Positions 13,386 to 14,122 of a stretch of DNA of 14,122 bases are shown here, one piece after another (within the stretch, counting starts at the first letter, position 1; every line of letters begins with the position of its first letter). The translations under genes and the position numbers were made by a program. The notes beneath the pieces were generated by a model that searched no databases, was not told the DNA's origin, and was given only the letters and a program-made list of their open reading frames with translations. This stretch comes from an uncultured Roseiflexaceae bacterium (GTDB taxonomy: Bacteria; Chloroflexota; Chloroflexia; Chloroflexales; Roseiflexaceae): the NCBI GenBank assembly GCA_903932805.1, contig CAIZHO010000138.1:1-14122 (forward strand). The letters are read 5' to 3'.

Positions 13386-14122
13386 TTACGGACCACGAGC
13401 GCCGATTACCACTGATGCGCCAGGGAGTATCCATTCACCGACCGACGGTATGGTCCCGATGACTTCATACGGTCCGTATTGATCGAAGACGTCGGGGATG
13501 CGGTCACGTGATTGCTCATCAACGAACACATTCGTGATACCCAATTGATTGAGTGTGCTGAGTGCCGTCTGTGCATCCATCTTGCGGAGCTCGGGCATTC
13601 GTACCGCACCTTCGACCGGTGGTCCAAACTGACCGAGCAATTCGGTTGTGCAGACTGGTATCATCGCTGCATCAAACGGCAAAATTGGTGGGGTCCGTTC
13701 GGCAGCGTTGGCTGCAACCTCCCAATTGAGAGTGACATTGATATCTGGTTCGGGTGGTGGGACGATCCACGCAACGGCATTGACGACACGATCTGGAGGT
13801 ACCGATAGTCCTTCGGTGGGGGTACACAGACTGGTCGAAATAACTGCCGTGTCGGTAATGACTCCGGACAGCGGCAAATCAAGGTTGATTTTGACCACCG
13901 TGACCGGTTGGAGCAACCCGGCGCATGGATCTGGGCCACCCTGGTCAGGCAGTCCTGTCGGGTCCGGGAGCGACGGTTCGTCACTCGGTAATGGTGCGAT
14001 TGGCCCGGCTGCCATGGTGCGGGTGAAGAGCTCGGTAGAACGATTATTGAATGGTCCTGGCAGCGGACAAATGGGTTGTTCGGTGATCCCTTTGGGCCGG
14101 ATGAAATCTACAGGCAACTCGC
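13386..14122 (-). CDS. PASTA-domain protein, probable class A penicillin-binding protein C-terminus (5' end outside window)
   Basis: The frame is open through the window edge, so only the last ~244 residues are seen. In this count (from the TTG at 14117), 1-35 (DFIRPKGITEQPICPL and NNRSTELFTR) resemble the segment just after the transpeptidase domain in class A penicillin-binding proteins, which usually reads like 'RP.GI.E..VC..SG' and 'TE.F..GT.P'. A Pro/Asp-rich linker follows (about 36-65). Then comes a beta-rich region with several cysteines (C65, C98, C156). The C-terminus, about 174-243, looks like a PASTA domain: MPELRKMDAQTALSTLNQLG, then IPSVGEWILPGASVVIGARG. Such proteins build peptidoglycan outside the membrane, and PASTA binds muropeptides in some families. 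The catalytic part is not visible, so the penicillin-binding protein assignment is inference; a PASTA protein is firmer. The TTG at 14117 is not a real start. Confidence 0.65.
   Translation of the reverse strand, partial: ELPVDFIRPKGITEQPICPLPGPFNNRSTELFTRTMAAGPIAPLPSDEPSLPDPTGLPDQGGPDPCAGLLQPVTVVKINLDLPLSGVITDTAVISTSLCTPTEGLSVPPDRVVNAVAWIVPPPEPDINVTLNWEVAANAAERTPPILPFDAAMIPVCTTELLGQFGPPVEGAVRMPELRKMDAQTALSTLNQLGITNVFVDEQSRDRIPDVFDQYGPYEVIGTIPSVGEWILPGASVVIGARGP

Noticed and set aside
1..14122. Possible defence island, phage, CRISPR or mobile element
   Set aside because: No repeat arrays, transposase, integrase, toxin-antitoxin or nuclease motifs were found; every long frame with family motifs is metabolic, glycan, membrane or envelope related.

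Overview
This window is an ordinary-looking chromosomal stretch of a free-living bacterium. It is moderately GC-rich by eye and its genes are tightly packed. I see no tRNA or rRNA gene, insertion sequence, phage gene or CRISPR array. The gene content suggests Chloroflexota (Chloroflexia-like): a class A penicillin-binding protein tail ending in PASTA, a PD40 lipoprotein, family-4 glycosyltransferases, and a protein with the WYINP domain usually attached to glycan-modifying enzymes. That taxonomic call is inference only.

Layout. (1) 1-2410, plus strand: the C-terminal part of an M20 metallopeptidase, an IolE-like sugar isomerase/epimerase and a Gfo/Idh/MocA dehydrogenase, closed by a strong intrinsic terminator. 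This looks like a small catabolic operon for a polyol, inositol-like sugar or modified sugar. (2) 2531-5515, minus strand: a three-gene glycan operon. Its first gene is a small protein built from two copies of the WYINP module, followed by two GT4 glycosyltransferases. (3) 5516-5637: a divergent promoter region. (4) 5638-7502, plus strand: purD and purN, overlapping by 4 nt, for de novo purine synthesis. A perfect 18-bp hairpin follows. (5) 7600-8277, minus strand: a Bax-inhibitor-1 family membrane protein. (6) 8391-13375, plus strand: five genes joined end to end by 1- or 4-nt overlaps. They are maf, a diacylglycerol-kinase-family lipid kinase, a PD40 beta-propeller lipoprotein, a GT4 glycosyltransferase and an amidohydrolase with an extra C-terminal domain. 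(7) 13386-14122, minus strand: the C-terminal end of a PASTA protein, probably a class A penicillin-binding protein, running off the window.

Working together: PurD and PurN carry out consecutive steps of purine synthesis. The WYINP protein and its two glycosyltransferases probably build or attach surface glycans. The five overlapping genes after maf look translationally coupled, and several have envelope or lipid roles. The most unusual items are the stand-alone duplicated WYINP protein, the amidohydrolase with a DUF1858-like tail, a glycosyltransferase whose second EX7E glutamate is glutamine, and a PurN with a widened loop after its catalytic HPALLP motif. I did not find convincing evidence of a wholly new defence or mobile system.
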